Positions 12,277-24,357 of a stretch of 64,000 nt of DNA are shown here, piece by piece. Location of the stretch: contig OW203762.1 of the NCBI GenBank assembly GCA_934045905.1, forward strand, positions 47,455,411 through 47,519,410, given 5' to 3'. A model generated the notes under the pieces. That model saw nothing but the letters and a program-made list of their open reading frames with translations. It had not been told where the DNA came from and searched no databases. Position numbers and translations under genes: made by a program. How positions within the stretch are numbered: the stretch's first letter is position 1; the number at the start of each line of letters is the position of its first letter. Source of the stretch: Leuctra nigra (Eukaryota; Arthropoda; Insecta; Plecoptera; Leuctridae).

Positions 12277-13744
12277 AGTGTTTTATGTTATAAACTATCA
12301 CAAATATCACTTGACGTCGAATGTTTGTAAAAAATATTATTTAGAATGAATAAAAATTTGTGTTCTGTAACCCCCAACAAAATGTTTCTAAACTGGAGTA
12401 ATCAGTCAAGACGTTTTACTAAAATTAGTATGTTAAAGTTTTAATGAAGTGATGCAAAATAATGAAAAGCAGTTAATTAAAGCAGGTTCTCTCTTTTCGC
12501 AAATATTGTGTTCGGTCCCCACTGTGATGAAGAGACGGTGTTGTCAAGTTGCGGCGCACCACCTGTGAAAGGTATTTACATGTGGCAACGCCGCCGAGTG
12601 AACAGCAACCACATCAAAGAGATTTCCACCAGACTTCGTGTTTCACTTTTCAACCACTCGGGTGTTCTTTCGATGATCAAATACTCGAGATGATGCAAAA
12701 AGCTTTAAAGTTAAAGCTCGCTTCCAAGCTCGGATGAGGAATAATCAAATGTTTGACAAGTGTCGCGTCATCGCAACCGTAAGCTGGTATGACGTCACTT
12801 TATCCTAAAACTAGTCAGTCATTCTACTACAAATATCATACAAAACGAATTAATTAATTTGGTTTTTTCGAGACATTCTAATCAGAAAATTTTCATCTAT
12901 AACATATCGAAAGTACCCAAAAATCCACGCATGCGTATTGATTCTAACTATAGATTACATTATAACCACACATTTTCTAGTATTCCTTTTCGTGGCAGTT
13001 TTATATTTTGTATTCTACAAGAGCCTCTTGGGCTTTGTGAGGTTTTCTTTATAATTGTGTGTTTTTAAGTACATTTTTTTTAGTATAAAAAAGATATATA
13101 GGTATAAAAAAACGTAAATTGAAAATTTATTCCTTCTACAAAACAGTGACGATAGAAGTAAACCGACGTTCATGCTTAACGATAGTAGTGACCATGTGTT
13201 ACCAAATGGTACATTTGACAGAATTATATGATTCCACATGGTGTCAGATGTGGGATACATTGTAAAACGTGACGTATAGTGATGCTGGGACTCACGCAAA
13301 ACATGGCCGATCATCATGTCAATAGCATTTTGGCGTGTTCTTTTTAACGTAGTACAATTCACTCTGTCACACTGTTTAATCCGTTGTGATGTCTCGGTAA
13401 GCGAACGGGAATCGCGTTTTTTTAAATGTTGTCTTCCCACTAAACAATTTAAAAAATCAGATAGTAGCGACCCATTACAGCCTAATAAACTAAATATTGC
13501 CTCTCACTGGAGTACTCTATGACCTCTGGTACGACCTCAAAGTATTAAATACGATATTTATGGTAAAATAATCGAATACTCGTACAAAACCTTATTTTGT
13601 TAACAATTACATTGGTAAAAGATATTGATAAAAATCGATTAAAAAACTCTTCAAGGTCAAACTCACTACCCAGCCGTCTTAAGATATTTCCTTGAATTTC
13701 GCATCCACTGCTTTGGTTTTAATGAGTTGTAACTTCTCCCGCAG
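12277..13744. other. GPCR intron 1, 3' part
   Basis: Intronic. I see no exon or recognisable element. The intron ends with a pyrimidine-rich acceptor (ttctcccgcag) at 13744. Confidence 0.5.
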
Positions 13745-13977
13745 GTCGGCGCCTCGATCAACCGCATCCTCACGGCCCTCGCGATCGCCGACATGTTGGT
13801 CATGCTGGAGTACGTGCCGTTCTCCTGCTACATGTACTTGTGGTTCCCGGACAACCAGGAGTTCCCCTTCTCGTGGGCGGTGTTCATCCTGTTCCACATG
13901 CACTTCACGCAAGTGCTGCACACCATCTCCATCTGCTTGACCCTCGCCCTGGCGGTGTGGAGGTTCATCGCCATCAG
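13745..13977 (+). CDS. dmsr/myosuppressin-receptor-like GPCR, exon 2 (TM2-TM3)
   Basis: Internal coding exon, residues 153-229 plus two bases of codon 230. It starts in phase 0 after the acceptor ttctcccgcag and ends at ag|gtacct in phase 2. It encodes TM2 (INRILTALAIADMLVMLEY, with D2.50 at about residue 168) and TM3 (WAVFILFHMHFTQVLHTIS, then ICLTLALAVWRFIAIR). The phrase LHTISICLTLALAVWR followed by IAIRYP is the hallmark of the dmsr/myosuppressin receptor group, in which WR(F/Y) stands in place of the usual DRY. The exon is much richer in G+C than the introns around it. Confidence 0.9.
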
Positions 13978-14316
13978 GTACCTTCTGTCTGTCCTTCACA
14001 ACTATGTCGTTCCAAGACGAGTCTTTTATCCCGTATTTAATAAAGTATCGTATGTATCGTTATAAAGATACGGTATACGGTGAAGAAGAATCATCGATTG
14101 TTATTTTCTTGGTTTAAAAAAAAAGATATTGATAATTTCCTCAAAAAAAATACATAAGTAGTCTTTAGTTTATTTTTTATGATTTTTCTTTGATTTTTCT
14201 TTTGATTTCTCTTTGATTTTTTTCTTCTTTGTGCCTTCTTTGAAATATGTAAGACTGTTAGAATGTTTTAAATTGTTTAATCATTGTTTACCTACCTGTA
14301 AAAATAACTGTAATGT
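13978..14316. other. GPCR intron 2, 5' part
   Basis: AT-rich intronic sequence with a T-rich simple stretch (about 14160-14230, repeated ctttgatttttct). No exon seen. Confidence 0.5.
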
Positions 14317-14382
14317 CAAACTCCTGAAGAAGCCTGTAGAAGGCAGGCGAAATATTGAGAGATTCAATAATAAGAAAGTTTG
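14317..14382 (+). ncRNA. Hammerhead-ribozyme-like three-way junction
   Basis: The canonical core words are present in order: CTGAAGA (14324-14330) and GAAA (14349-14352). Between them is a 5-bp stem II (GCCTG 14332-14336 / CAGGC 14344-14348) with one extra A before it. After GAAA comes a 6-bp stem III (TATTGA 14353-14358 / TCAATA 14364-14369). Closing stem I is CAAACT 14317-14322 / AGTTTG 14377-14382. The segment between stems III and I is longer than in active hammerheads, so it may be a decayed copy. Hammerheads of this general layout occur in Penelope-like elements and retrozymes. Activity is not shown. Confidence 0.45.
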
Positions 14383-14448
14383 TGAAACGTTGTACAATAT
14401 ACAATTTAATGTTAAAGCCACTTTATCAATTTCTAATTGATTAACATT

Positions 14449-14513
14449 GTTCTGCACATGTGCAGAGTCACATTATCGTCACTAAGATGACTCTGTGCAT
14501 GCACAGAACCAAG
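14449..14513. repeat. Short palindrome (gttctgcacatgtgcagagt)
   Basis: gttctgcacatgtgcagagt is followed about 25 bp later by its near reverse complement gactctgtgcatgcacagaac. A related word (gttctgcacatgtgcaga) lies at 12079 inside the nested MITE. Probably a MITE fragment. Confidence 0.55.
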
Positions 14514-14519
14514 TTTATC

Positions 14520-17414
14520 AAACAATAGTTGGCAAAATCATACGATTTCTTCTTCATATAACTTTGTATTCGGAATAAATAGTTTTTTCATTTATTTAGA
14601 TTCGCCGACATTGAGAATACTTTGTATGCTTGTGGAAGAGCTCTAATTATCAAGTTCAACACATTTGCTTGGATTTAATAGTTATATCGGGATAAAATTA
14701 GCATATTTCACAATAATCCTCCTGCATTCGTGCTCAATCCTGAAGCAGTATTCCATAATCACAGCGCTGAAAGTCATCTGCGTAAATAACGGAATATTGA
14801 AATTACACACCAATCTGCATGATCCAAGTACGTCCCCTGGGATTTAAAAATGCTCAAATCCATTAATGTATTTATAAGGTAAATTATCATTCAGAGTCAA
14901 TGCTAATATTCACCCAACACAACTAAACAAACGGCTACGAGAAATAACAGACATTCAAATGGGATGTCCTGTCTGTTCCCTCGGCTTTGGCCCGTGCGAC
15001 ATCTTGACTGAGATGTGGCATCAGACATTCTCGCTCTACTTGCTAAACCAGCTTATTGGCTGTTACCATGGTAACTTACGACTCATTTGCCCGGAATTTC
15101 AAGCTGTGAGCTTTGAGAGACTTTTCTTGCTCAGTTTCTACGCTTCTGTTTTGTTTCGTAGCCATTCTGATCAATTTCATCTGAAGCAATCTCATTATCT
15201 GCCTAATCTCCCCAGCTTCTTTGTATCTTCTCCTAATGATCGTCTGATTTATATAGCAATAATGAGCTGACTGTAAAAACTTTACGACCTTATTGGCGTT
15301 TAAAACCTGGTTAGGTAGCAGCACTGTCCTGTGTAGGATAGACAAGGTGTATAGAAGTAATGTGTAGTGTTTTCGGGTCAGAGCAGCCTGCATTGACGAT
15401 TTATGAACTTATTTCAGATATATCAAAACTATATAATACAAGTCTTACCAGAGTAAAAGAAGTTTTCTGCTTTGAAATGTTCCCAGTGAATGTTCCCCAC
15501 ACACTAACATCATAGAATAATAAAGCTTACGTGCATTTTGGAAACCCTCTTGCCAATCTTCAAAGCAGATTGCAGATGATTGTTTCTCCCGCACATCGTC
15601 ATTCGGGAATAAATGAAAGGAGAGTCCATCTGCAGCTGTTGATTCTTTGTTTGAACATTGAGGAACACTACAGTATCGATTTGCTGATTTAATTTGCTTT
15701 TAAATAGGTAAATTCACCGGTTGAACATCTATTGACAGATGAAAACAAATGAAAAACAAAAGATTTTTCACCTAGATAGATTAGTTGGCGAAGCAGCCTC
15801 CAGATGTCGACTCCTTTGATTTTAAACGCGAGCGTGCTTTATATCACCTCACAGCCATCTTGATGCTCTGTTGTTGTTGCGAATCGTCTCGGATTCCAGG
15901 CGGCGCGTTAATCTTTTGAAACCATCTCACCACAGTCACGTGTGTAATGTCGTGAACAAATACTTGACAATGAAACACCGAGTGTTGTGTTGAGAGTCGG
16001 TCGGAAGTGAGAATGTAGTGGCGAAGTTGTCTAGCAGATGTCGCTGGTACACATCTGGACGAGAAGAGCGTTCACTCGAAAAAGTGTCGCTTGAAAGTCA
16101 AGCTTACAACAAAGCACACTTTTGAATGTGAATTATTATAAATCGTGTTGCTGATGTTTTGTGGTCATCATATTCATATTGGAAAGTAAGCTGAATATTG
16201 GCATCCGCAGAATTTCTGCCGGGTGGGCGGCAATGGGGAGGAGGGGGGGGGGGGGGCGTGGAAGGGATTCCTAGCAAATGCTGGTCCGGGCCGCAAAGCC
16301 TCGGGAAAATGAGTTAAATGATCATCAAATTCCAAGCATTTTGGTGTGTTCTGGACATGCTATTTAAGTTTAAGCTGTGAACAACCAACGATACAAAGAG
16401 CCTAAAGGAGTTTTATTCCGATTTTAGCAATTAATTTTCACAATTTTTTTTTGATTAACGGACATACCAGAAAGTAGTCCAAAATATATCATAGATATGG
16501 CCAAGTATTCGCTGTCCTTGAAAAATGTTAAGCAAAACATATTGAACTATTTTTTTTCGCGAATATTCACAAATATTAGGGTCTTTGGGGAATTCTTCCT
16601 TGCCATCCACCAGTGCTAATATCCCATACACGCTCACTTTAACAGAGGACATAAGTAGCCTCTCACTTTAAGTAGACCGTGTAGATGATCAAGCCTCCTC
16701 TGTTTTAACATGGGTCGTCATTTAAATGTATGTTTCACATACTCAATTATAGAGTGAGTGTGTAGAAGGGGTGTAACTGCAGCGTGCTTGGCTTGGCTTG
16801 AGCGTCACTAGCGCTCTGTATAGCTCCGTATCAATGTTAGAATGAATAAACTCGCTTGGCTACGACAAGAGTTTGAGATGTTCGCACTGATTCTCTCGTG
16901 AACGACGAGATGGCTCACGTGATCGAATCATCCCCCCCCCCCCCCCCAGAAGTGCCAAATAGTCTGAGGAAAGCGACCGGGTGGAGTGTATATGCAGGGG
17001 ACTGTTTGGCTGGGAGTGCTGATCCAATAGCTCAGACATAATGTGGGTTGAGTGTTTTCTTAAAGATGACATACGTTTACAAATTTGTGGAATCAACACT
17101 CACTCACTTTTGATTACTCTACTTTCTCCACTAAATTTCGCCAAATTCATATACTTTTTATTGAGGAACAATAGGACTAGTAGGGGAAGGGTGTTCAATT
17201 CAGTGCAGACAATTTTTCCTTACTGTCATATTTTTAGCCTCTCAACTTTAATCCACAAAGATATGTTAAGAATATATTTCAAAGTATTACCGTTTCACTG
17301 TCCATTTGTATTCTTCGATAAAAGTTTAGATTAATTTTCAGAACTTTCTATTTAACTCTGAAGCTTGAATTCGGATCACGAGGCAGTTGAACATGGTCTG
17401 TCCTGTGTTTGCAG
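14520..17414. other. GPCR intron 2, 3' part
   Basis: Intronic, with G and C homopolymer tracts at 16231-16256 and 16931-16948. No additional exon was recognised. It ends at the acceptor tgtgtttgcag (17414). Confidence 0.5.
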
Positions 17415-18120
17415 ATATCCCCAGCACAGCCGCGTGTGGTGCACGGAGCAGCGCTGCTTCCTCGCCATCCTCATCAGCTACACTCTGCCCCTCTTCGTCT
17501 GCAGCCCTTCGTACTTCCTATTCACGGTCAAGTCGACGACCATCCAAGAGAACCACCACGCCGTCGTGCTCTACCATCTCGGCATGACCGACGTCGCCAA
17601 GGAGGGAAACGAGTTCCTCTTCATGTTCAACTTCTGGGTCCACGGCGTCGTCATCAAGCTGATCCCCTGCGCCATCCTCACTGTCATCAGTTGCTGGCTC
17701 ATCATGACCTTGGTCCAAGTCAATCAACGTAAGCAAGCACTCAAGGGGTATTCCAACTGCAACGAGGTGGCCAAAGCGGCCAACGGCGATCGTCGCGCCA
17801 TCTCTCGCTCGGAGCGACGAACCTACCGGACGACCCGAATGCTCGTCGCCGTCCTGTTGCTCTTCCTATTGACGGAGTTCCCTCAAGGCATCCTGGGCCT
17901 CCTGAGCGGCGTCCTCGGGAAGTGTTTCTTCAAGGAGTGTTACCACCGTCTGGGAGAGTTTATGGACATCCTCGCCCTCCTCAACGGCGCCATCAACTTC
18001 ATATTGTACTGCTCTATGAGCCGACAATTCCGCGCGACGTTCGGACAGCTATTCAAGCCGAGGAACGTACTGGCCAAGTGGGCGCCTGCGCAGACGTCAG
18101 TGCAGAGCACGTATGTCTGA
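17415..18120 (+). CDS. dmsr/myosuppressin-receptor-like GPCR, exon 3 (TM4-TM7, C-tail)
   Basis: Last coding exon. The first base completes R230 (AG|A), giving IAIR-YPQHSRVWC across the junction and confirming the splice. It encodes residues 231-464: TM4 (about 244-266), TM5 (about 296-322, WVHGVVIKLIPCAILTVISC), a basic third loop (RSERRTYRTTRM), TM6 (about 370-392, LLLFLLTEFPQGILG) and TM7 (about 411-432, DILALLNGAINFILYCSMSR), where NxxNFxxY stands in the NPxxY position as is usual in this receptor group. The short C-tail ends in QSTYV, which resembles a class I PDZ ligand (S/T-x-V), and the stop is at 18118. All seven segments are intact, so I expect a functional receptor. The exact ligand (myosuppressin or another FMRFamide-like peptide) is not decided by sequence alone. 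Confidence 0.92.
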
Positions 18121-18750
18121 TATCAAGTTAAGGAGGCGTCGGGAGGGATGAGGATGACGAGGCTGGCATCTCGTTTGCGAGGCAAGACGCTCGCCGCGAC
18201 GACCACGGAAATGGACGCATGCTAGGTGGCGTGGCGGGGCTTTCGATCACCGCCATCCAGGTGTAAAAGTGATCGTTTGAAACAAGGCGGTGGATCAGTC
18301 GAAAGATTACGACGATGAACGTAGACAATCTACCCTGCTTCATTATTCTCTTAAAAATCATTCTCGACGCATCGTCAAAGATACTTGTATAAAGTCGTAG
18401 ACAACAACTCGGATGCTGACGTAATTACAGATCGCAAACAGACAGTCTCCTTCAATCTAATATGTTTCATGAACAATCCGAATGCTCAACGTGTGAACAG
18501 AGTTAGTTACAACTGCCATCCAAATCCAATGTCGATATACGTATACTTTCCGATCTCTGTTAGATGTCAAATGAAATCAACACACCGTTTGTTAATTGAC
18601 GACTTCGTTTCCTCACAGTCGAATTCGACATCGACCTAGTTAGATCTGTGCTTCTGACATTGACCACGTTGTCAAGAACATTGCCAAGATAATTGTCCGT
18701 GTTACGCCAATACAAGATGGATGCGAGGTGCCGTGTGACTTTGATACATG

Positions 18751-19076
18751 AGCGTGGTGGAGGTGCCGTGTGCAAGCGTCAGCTGCCCGTGGGTAAACTA
18801 TGACGCTTATACAGTTCATATTAAATAAATATTATTAATGACGGAATAAGCATATTGTATTATCATCAAAGTATACTTATTCTATATACGATGTTTGCAG
18901 GAGATTAGCGTGGTGGAGGTGCCGTGTGCAAGCTCACCTGCGTGTGCGCAACTATGGCGCTTTGTACAGATCTTATGTCGTTTAGATGTTTATATCTACT
19001 TTTATAAATGTTATTGACGGAATAAGCTTATTGTATTATTATCAAAGTATGCATTATTCTATACGATGTTTGCAGA
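18751..19076 (+). repeat. Tandem duplication of ~150-170 bp downstream of the GPCR
   Basis: Two units (18751-18900 and 18907-19076) share agcgtggtggaggtgccgtg, the tgacggaataagc region, attgtattat and the end acgatgtttgcag. AATAAA at 18824-18829 in unit 1 could be the GPCR polyadenylation signal, about 700 bp after its stop. Confidence 0.65.
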
Positions 19077-22000
19077 CGTATTTCAAATGGAAATGTTATC
19101 TTATATCGGTGCTCAACTTTTATTCCTTCTAGTCACAACTCGTCGCTAGAAGTATACACAGTGTATTCCAACGTAATAGAGTTACGAGATTACGTGTTGT
19201 GTTGCCATTCAACTTGAACTAGAGCATTAGTTTCATGTTCAATGTCCTTCTCTTCTCGCTTCAACAGCCGTGTTAGGTGATAATCGGTATCTATCGATGC
19301 AAAACAATTAGTGCAGTCACATGACAGTTGTGATGCGCGTCTCTGTGATGAGCCTGCAGAGGACGCGCATGATTACTTACAGTGACGTCACGACCAGTAT
19401 TCAACAGACGTAAGTGTTACAAATATTATCAAATGTTCCCTCTACTTTAAAACCGGTACAACTTCCATGTTTTTCGTCGTTGTAAATGTACGAAAATTTA
19501 ACTCAACCAATATAAAGTCCATGGGTAAAATATTGTGATTCTCTCAATTGTGATGTTCTTGCTGTTGACATTGCTGTAATAATAATTGTGTTATGAAACA
19601 GTGTGGAGTTAAAATCATTGTCCGAATTTCCATTTCCACTCATTTCCTACAAGTAGGTTGTGGATTGTGTTCTCATTTGCCAATGTTTCCAAGTGGTTTT
19701 GTTTATGCCCAACATCAATGCTGGGCACTACTGGAGTACAATAGGAGCTGTCAACAACAGACATTTTCTTTAGCTTTTAGTCCAATTCGATTCTAGATGT
19801 GTTAAAAATTAAATTGGCGAGCTTTTGCACGCGTCATGCGTACTTCCTCTTATCGTAAACCACAGAAGTGAGTTCTAAATGCCCCTAGCGTCAAAGTTCT
19901 TTACATTTACTGTACATAATAGAATGAAAATGCTAACAAGAATCAACCCCGCCCCCAGTCCATACTCAAAGCTTTTAAGAAAGACCGTTCGCATACATTT
20001 TATTAGTGTTTACCCACAAATATATTATGCAAAGTGACGTATTTGAAAAACAAATTTTCGCTAATGGTTCTGTGAGAGGTACGCAGTGAACTCATGTTTT
20101 GACTTTGATAGCAGCAGTGGGACTCATGTTTTGACATCAGGTGGAAAGGATCAAGACTTCAAGAAAATCAGGTAAGTAAAAGAAGCTTTAGTTAAATTAT
20201 GTGTGTCCTTGTGTTGCGAAATACGTAACATTTCCGACTCATACTCTCATTATTATTCACCGAACAGATTTCAAGTTACAAATCTATGACAGCAAGATTT
20301 GTCTTCAAATCTGAAACAATAATTACCTAGTTCAAAAATAATATATTTACATTTCGACAATTAAATAAATTTTTTGTTGTAGGCACCTTTTTAGTACCAC
20401 TTTACCTTCCATCTTAAGTATTACGCCGAACTCCTTTAAATATAAATGACAGATAATTACAGGGCAATTAAAAATGGAGGACCATTCTTCTACCGACTGT
20501 TCATTTCAAAACATTTGATTAATATTGTAACTCGGAGTGCATTTCGGATGCGATACAAAGACACTAACACAATTCCAATACCTTGTATTGCGGATTGCCG
20601 ATCAGGTGACCTTGAGAAGCTACAGCGAAGAGCATAGTGCGTATTACGCATCGAATTGCGTAAATGCTGCTGGACCTGACTGTGAATACCTGCACAATAG
20701 GGAAGTCTTATATTTTATTTCTGAGAAATTCAAAACTATTCATAGGTTGCATGTGATGTCATCTCATTGTTGCCTGCCGCCATCTTAATGGCACGCCGAA
20801 TAGCTGTGATTCTCTGCTTTTTTGACGATATTTTATAAGTAATGTGTACCTGAGAAATTGTATAGGCTCCGGAGATTACTTTAGTACGAAGAGAAATCAC
20901 TCACATTACAAAATTACATCGGTTTGCCTCAATAAAGTTATAAATCTGACCCGTCAACGTGCCAACGTAATGGGTGGACAGTTCAATAATTTAACATTGC
21001 TGATATAAAACAAAAGAAGTTCGTGCAAGCTATGAATTGCGAAAAAATTATAATTAGACACGTCTTTCATATTATACAATGGCAAATATCGCATTGAATT
21101 TTGACTACCATTTAGGCGGGAAAAACAGAAAGTGACTAGCAAGTTGGTTGGTATAGTCTTCCTCGCACGTGGTAGCCTGGTTTTGCAGGCAACTGCAGTT
21201 GCCACGTGTGAACTCCCTCATTTAATGATAATCTTTCGCATTCGTTTCCAATAAAGCGTTTCTAAAGAGTAACGAAATCAATTAAAATAATAGCCGTAGA
21301 GTTGTAAAGTAATCTGAGTAAACAAAGCAGACACTGAATCTGCAATCTCATTACACGGTAATGAATAGCAGCGATAAACGTAATGTTCATCTTGATTAGT
21401 TCTGTATCCGCACTCCCAGTGATTGCACACGGAAAACCACCATCAAGCTCCACTTGCCTTACGAGCCAATTACCTACACAAACTTAATTAATTTTAAGAT
21501 TTTATTGTCGTATAACAATTGATAGGTATTCACCTCAACATTGCTTGAATGCAAATGAGGCTGTCTACGAATCCCCTCTTGGAACGACAATGACGAATAA
21601 GACAAACATAGTTAGCATAGTGAACAATGTATCATTCATAGATAAACGCGGAAATGTCATCAATGAGCATAAATGTATATCATTTGCCAATGATATGGAT
21701 ATCAAATGTACCAAATGTATATCAATTGCCATCCTTCATATTATTTTTTATAGTCAAAACAATTTTCAATTTTCATTATTCCTATTTTAGCTTTTAATAG
21801 ATTTGTAATTAATAGTATAAAGTTAATAATTTTAATTGTATTAGTACGCTGGACCCAAGAGGTCGACGTTTTTGAAAAAGGACCGCCATCAATAAAGTGA
21901 TTAAAAAAAGGTTTGAATTATTTCTCGTAGACTGTAGAGCTGATAATTCTACGTGGTTTTCAGTTTTAAGATATCTTTTAGATTCATTCCACAATGTCAT

Positions 22001-22120
22001 TTGCCATGGAAATTTAGTCCTAATTGACTGTTTAAAATTTAGCAGAGTATTGAAAAACCGGCCCTAATAGTCGACAGACTTTAACAATTTGTCCGTTTTT
22101 CTGTGATTTTGTTATTGTTA
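19077..22120. other. Intergenic, no gene recognised
   Basis: I see no supportable gene or well-bounded element. Short ORFs lack splice, promoter and family support. Confidence 0.45.
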
Positions 22121-23124
22121 TTGAGCGAGCGTAGCGAGCGTCACCACGGTACTCTTATGGCACTTCCTCTGTGTGTTTTTTTTGTTTTTTTTTGTGGTCA
22201 CAGCCCAGGTCAAACCGCTCAAGCAATCGATCTGAAATTTTGTACACATACTAACGTACTCTATGCGGTCCCTGGGATCGTTTTTGAATGGGCTCCCGTG
22301 ATTGGTTCAAATTTAAAAAAAATTAACTTTCGATTGGTTGCTTCGATCAATTTGAAGTTTAGCAAAAACATTGCAACAAACATTGTACCCAATCATAAAA
22401 TGTTTCAGCCAAATCCTCCTATTGGTTCAAATTTAAAACCATTTTTCATGTGATTTTTGACATTTAAACTAGAACAGATTGACCGATCAACTTAAAACTT
22501 TGCGTGGTCATTGGTACCAACATTTTAGGTATTTTTGCCAATTTTCAGTCTAATCTGTCGTTATTTTCAAAAGTTTTGTCATTTTAAGGTCATTTTATTC
22601 CATAATCTTGAAAAATGTATACTAAATTGTCATACCTGCCTTCTTTAAGCTTCTGTTCCAAGGCAAGGCCTGTAGAGCAGCCAAGCTATCCACAATGTAC
22701 AGTAAAATGAAAGCATTTTTGAGCTAGCGCATAAAATCGGATGCAGTACGAAGGCCAAATCCTCTAATTGGTTAAAGTTTAAATGATGTCTTCTGATTGG
22801 TCGACAATAAAAATGTTCACATTAAGTTCAAATTTTGCATGGTGATCAAGACCAACTTAATATTAAATTTTACATATTGTAAGCCCAATCAGTCAAGTAT
22901 TAATTGTAATTTTACGAGTTTAGTATGGGATGTCACAAGAGATTTCTGGAGAAGGTATGTAGGTAAGACTTCACGACACAATGGATCTGTTATTCATCCA
23001 GAGTATTATGGAGATTGAAAAATTGCAGAGAAAATCGTCTTGTGCCGTGTCGTGCATCGTTACTATGGGGATGTTGCATGTTCTGTGCTCGCTCATCAAC
23101 GCGTTACACTGAGCGTTTTCCTAG
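22121..23124 (+). mobile_element. Helentron-like family H, ~1.0-kb copy
   Basis: The 5' end is ttgagcgagcgtagcgagcg, then tcaccacggtactcttatgg. The 3' end is gctcgctcatcaacgcgtt, acactgagcg, ttttcctag. CGCTCA...TGAGCG forms a 6-bp hairpin 8 bases before CTAG, and the flank after CTAG is T. The 5' terminus is also complementary to a site just inside the 3' hairpin (TTGAGCGAGC vs GCTCGCTCA), an asymmetric terminal inverted repeat. No transposase is encoded. It is almost identical to the inverted copy at 42479-43499. Confidence 0.8.
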
Positions 23125-24357
23125 TTGTAGTGTACATTTGTTACAGCGTAAAATTTCGAGTTCACTGGTATACCTGTTCCCTAATTCGATATTTCATTGT
23201 AATGAAAAAGTAATGAATTGTATTGCGCAATATTCAACAGATTTGTTGATACGCTATATCAGCTTCATATCAGGTATGTATTTATGAATTATTCAAATTA
23301 TGGATTAGGATAACAATTAACACAATTTTTTTTTAATTTTACGAAATGAGAAAATGTGTTTTTTCATATTAGCCCTAATCTCTAATTAACCGAAATGTTA
23401 CATACATAATGTAATCACAATACTATGTAGTCACATAGGTACACTTTTTTGTATTATGCTACCGCACTAGAATCACACATATTATACATACGACGTTTCA
23501 TAATTCTGTGCTTGGCAGGAATAACGGCTTAACTACAAAAACCTGATTTTTCAGTAGAGACCAAAACAACATTTTGAATTGTAGCTACTACATTATTGAA
23601 TATTTTTGAAATATTACTGTCAGAAAGTTATTATAATAATTCTAGCAATATACAGGATTTTTTTATATTAATCAAATCCCGTTAATTAACTAATTAGTGT
23701 ACTTAGGTCGTTTTTCCAGGTCCAGAATTGTACGTTTTTTTAAAATTAACTTTGTATGTTCGCTGTGTTGTGAATGGCGTGTACTTAGGTCGTTTTTCCT
23801 GCCACTGAAATAGCCATTTGTAATGCTGTTCGGCATGGATGACTGTGGCTTAACTGCACTTAGGTAGTTTTTCCAGGAACAAAATTTTCAAAAGTAACAA
23901 AAACGCTGTACTTAAGCCAATCTATACTTGTTATTAATGAAAAAAAAAATCAAATCTGACTTTACCATTGGATTTCTTGATATTTTTAAAAGATTTTGCA
24001 TAGAAAAATCTCATTTGTGCATTTTTTGTACTTAAGCCGTTATTCCTGCCAGCCACAGGATAATGAAGTATCTTGTCACTCATATGAGAGCACCAAGTTT
24101 TGAACGCACACACACACACACACACACAAAATCAGACCAACAGCCGCAAGAATGAAAAATAGTATGAATTTTAATATACTAATTTCTTGAAAAAAAGTAA
24201 AATAAAATGCATTCATATTTTATAATCCACTTTCGAGCAATAATTTATGTAAAATACAAATAAAATATAAATAAAATTGGTTTAGGCTTTGTTATCTTAA
24301 TTTTAACATGACTACTTCTAGCTCAGAAAGCATTGACCATTGTTGTGCAATAATTAA
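23125..24357. other. AT-rich intergenic with repeated phrase and (CA)n
   Basis: The phrase gtacttaggtcgtttttcc (or its reverse complement) recurs with variation near 23700, 23780, 23860, 23910 and 24030, spaced about 70-130 bp. This suggests an eroded tandem repeat. A (CA)n microsatellite lies at 24107-24128. Confidence 0.5.

Noticed and set aside
13679..13999. Minus-strand ORF of 106 codons
   Set aside because: Exact antisense of GPCR exon 2.
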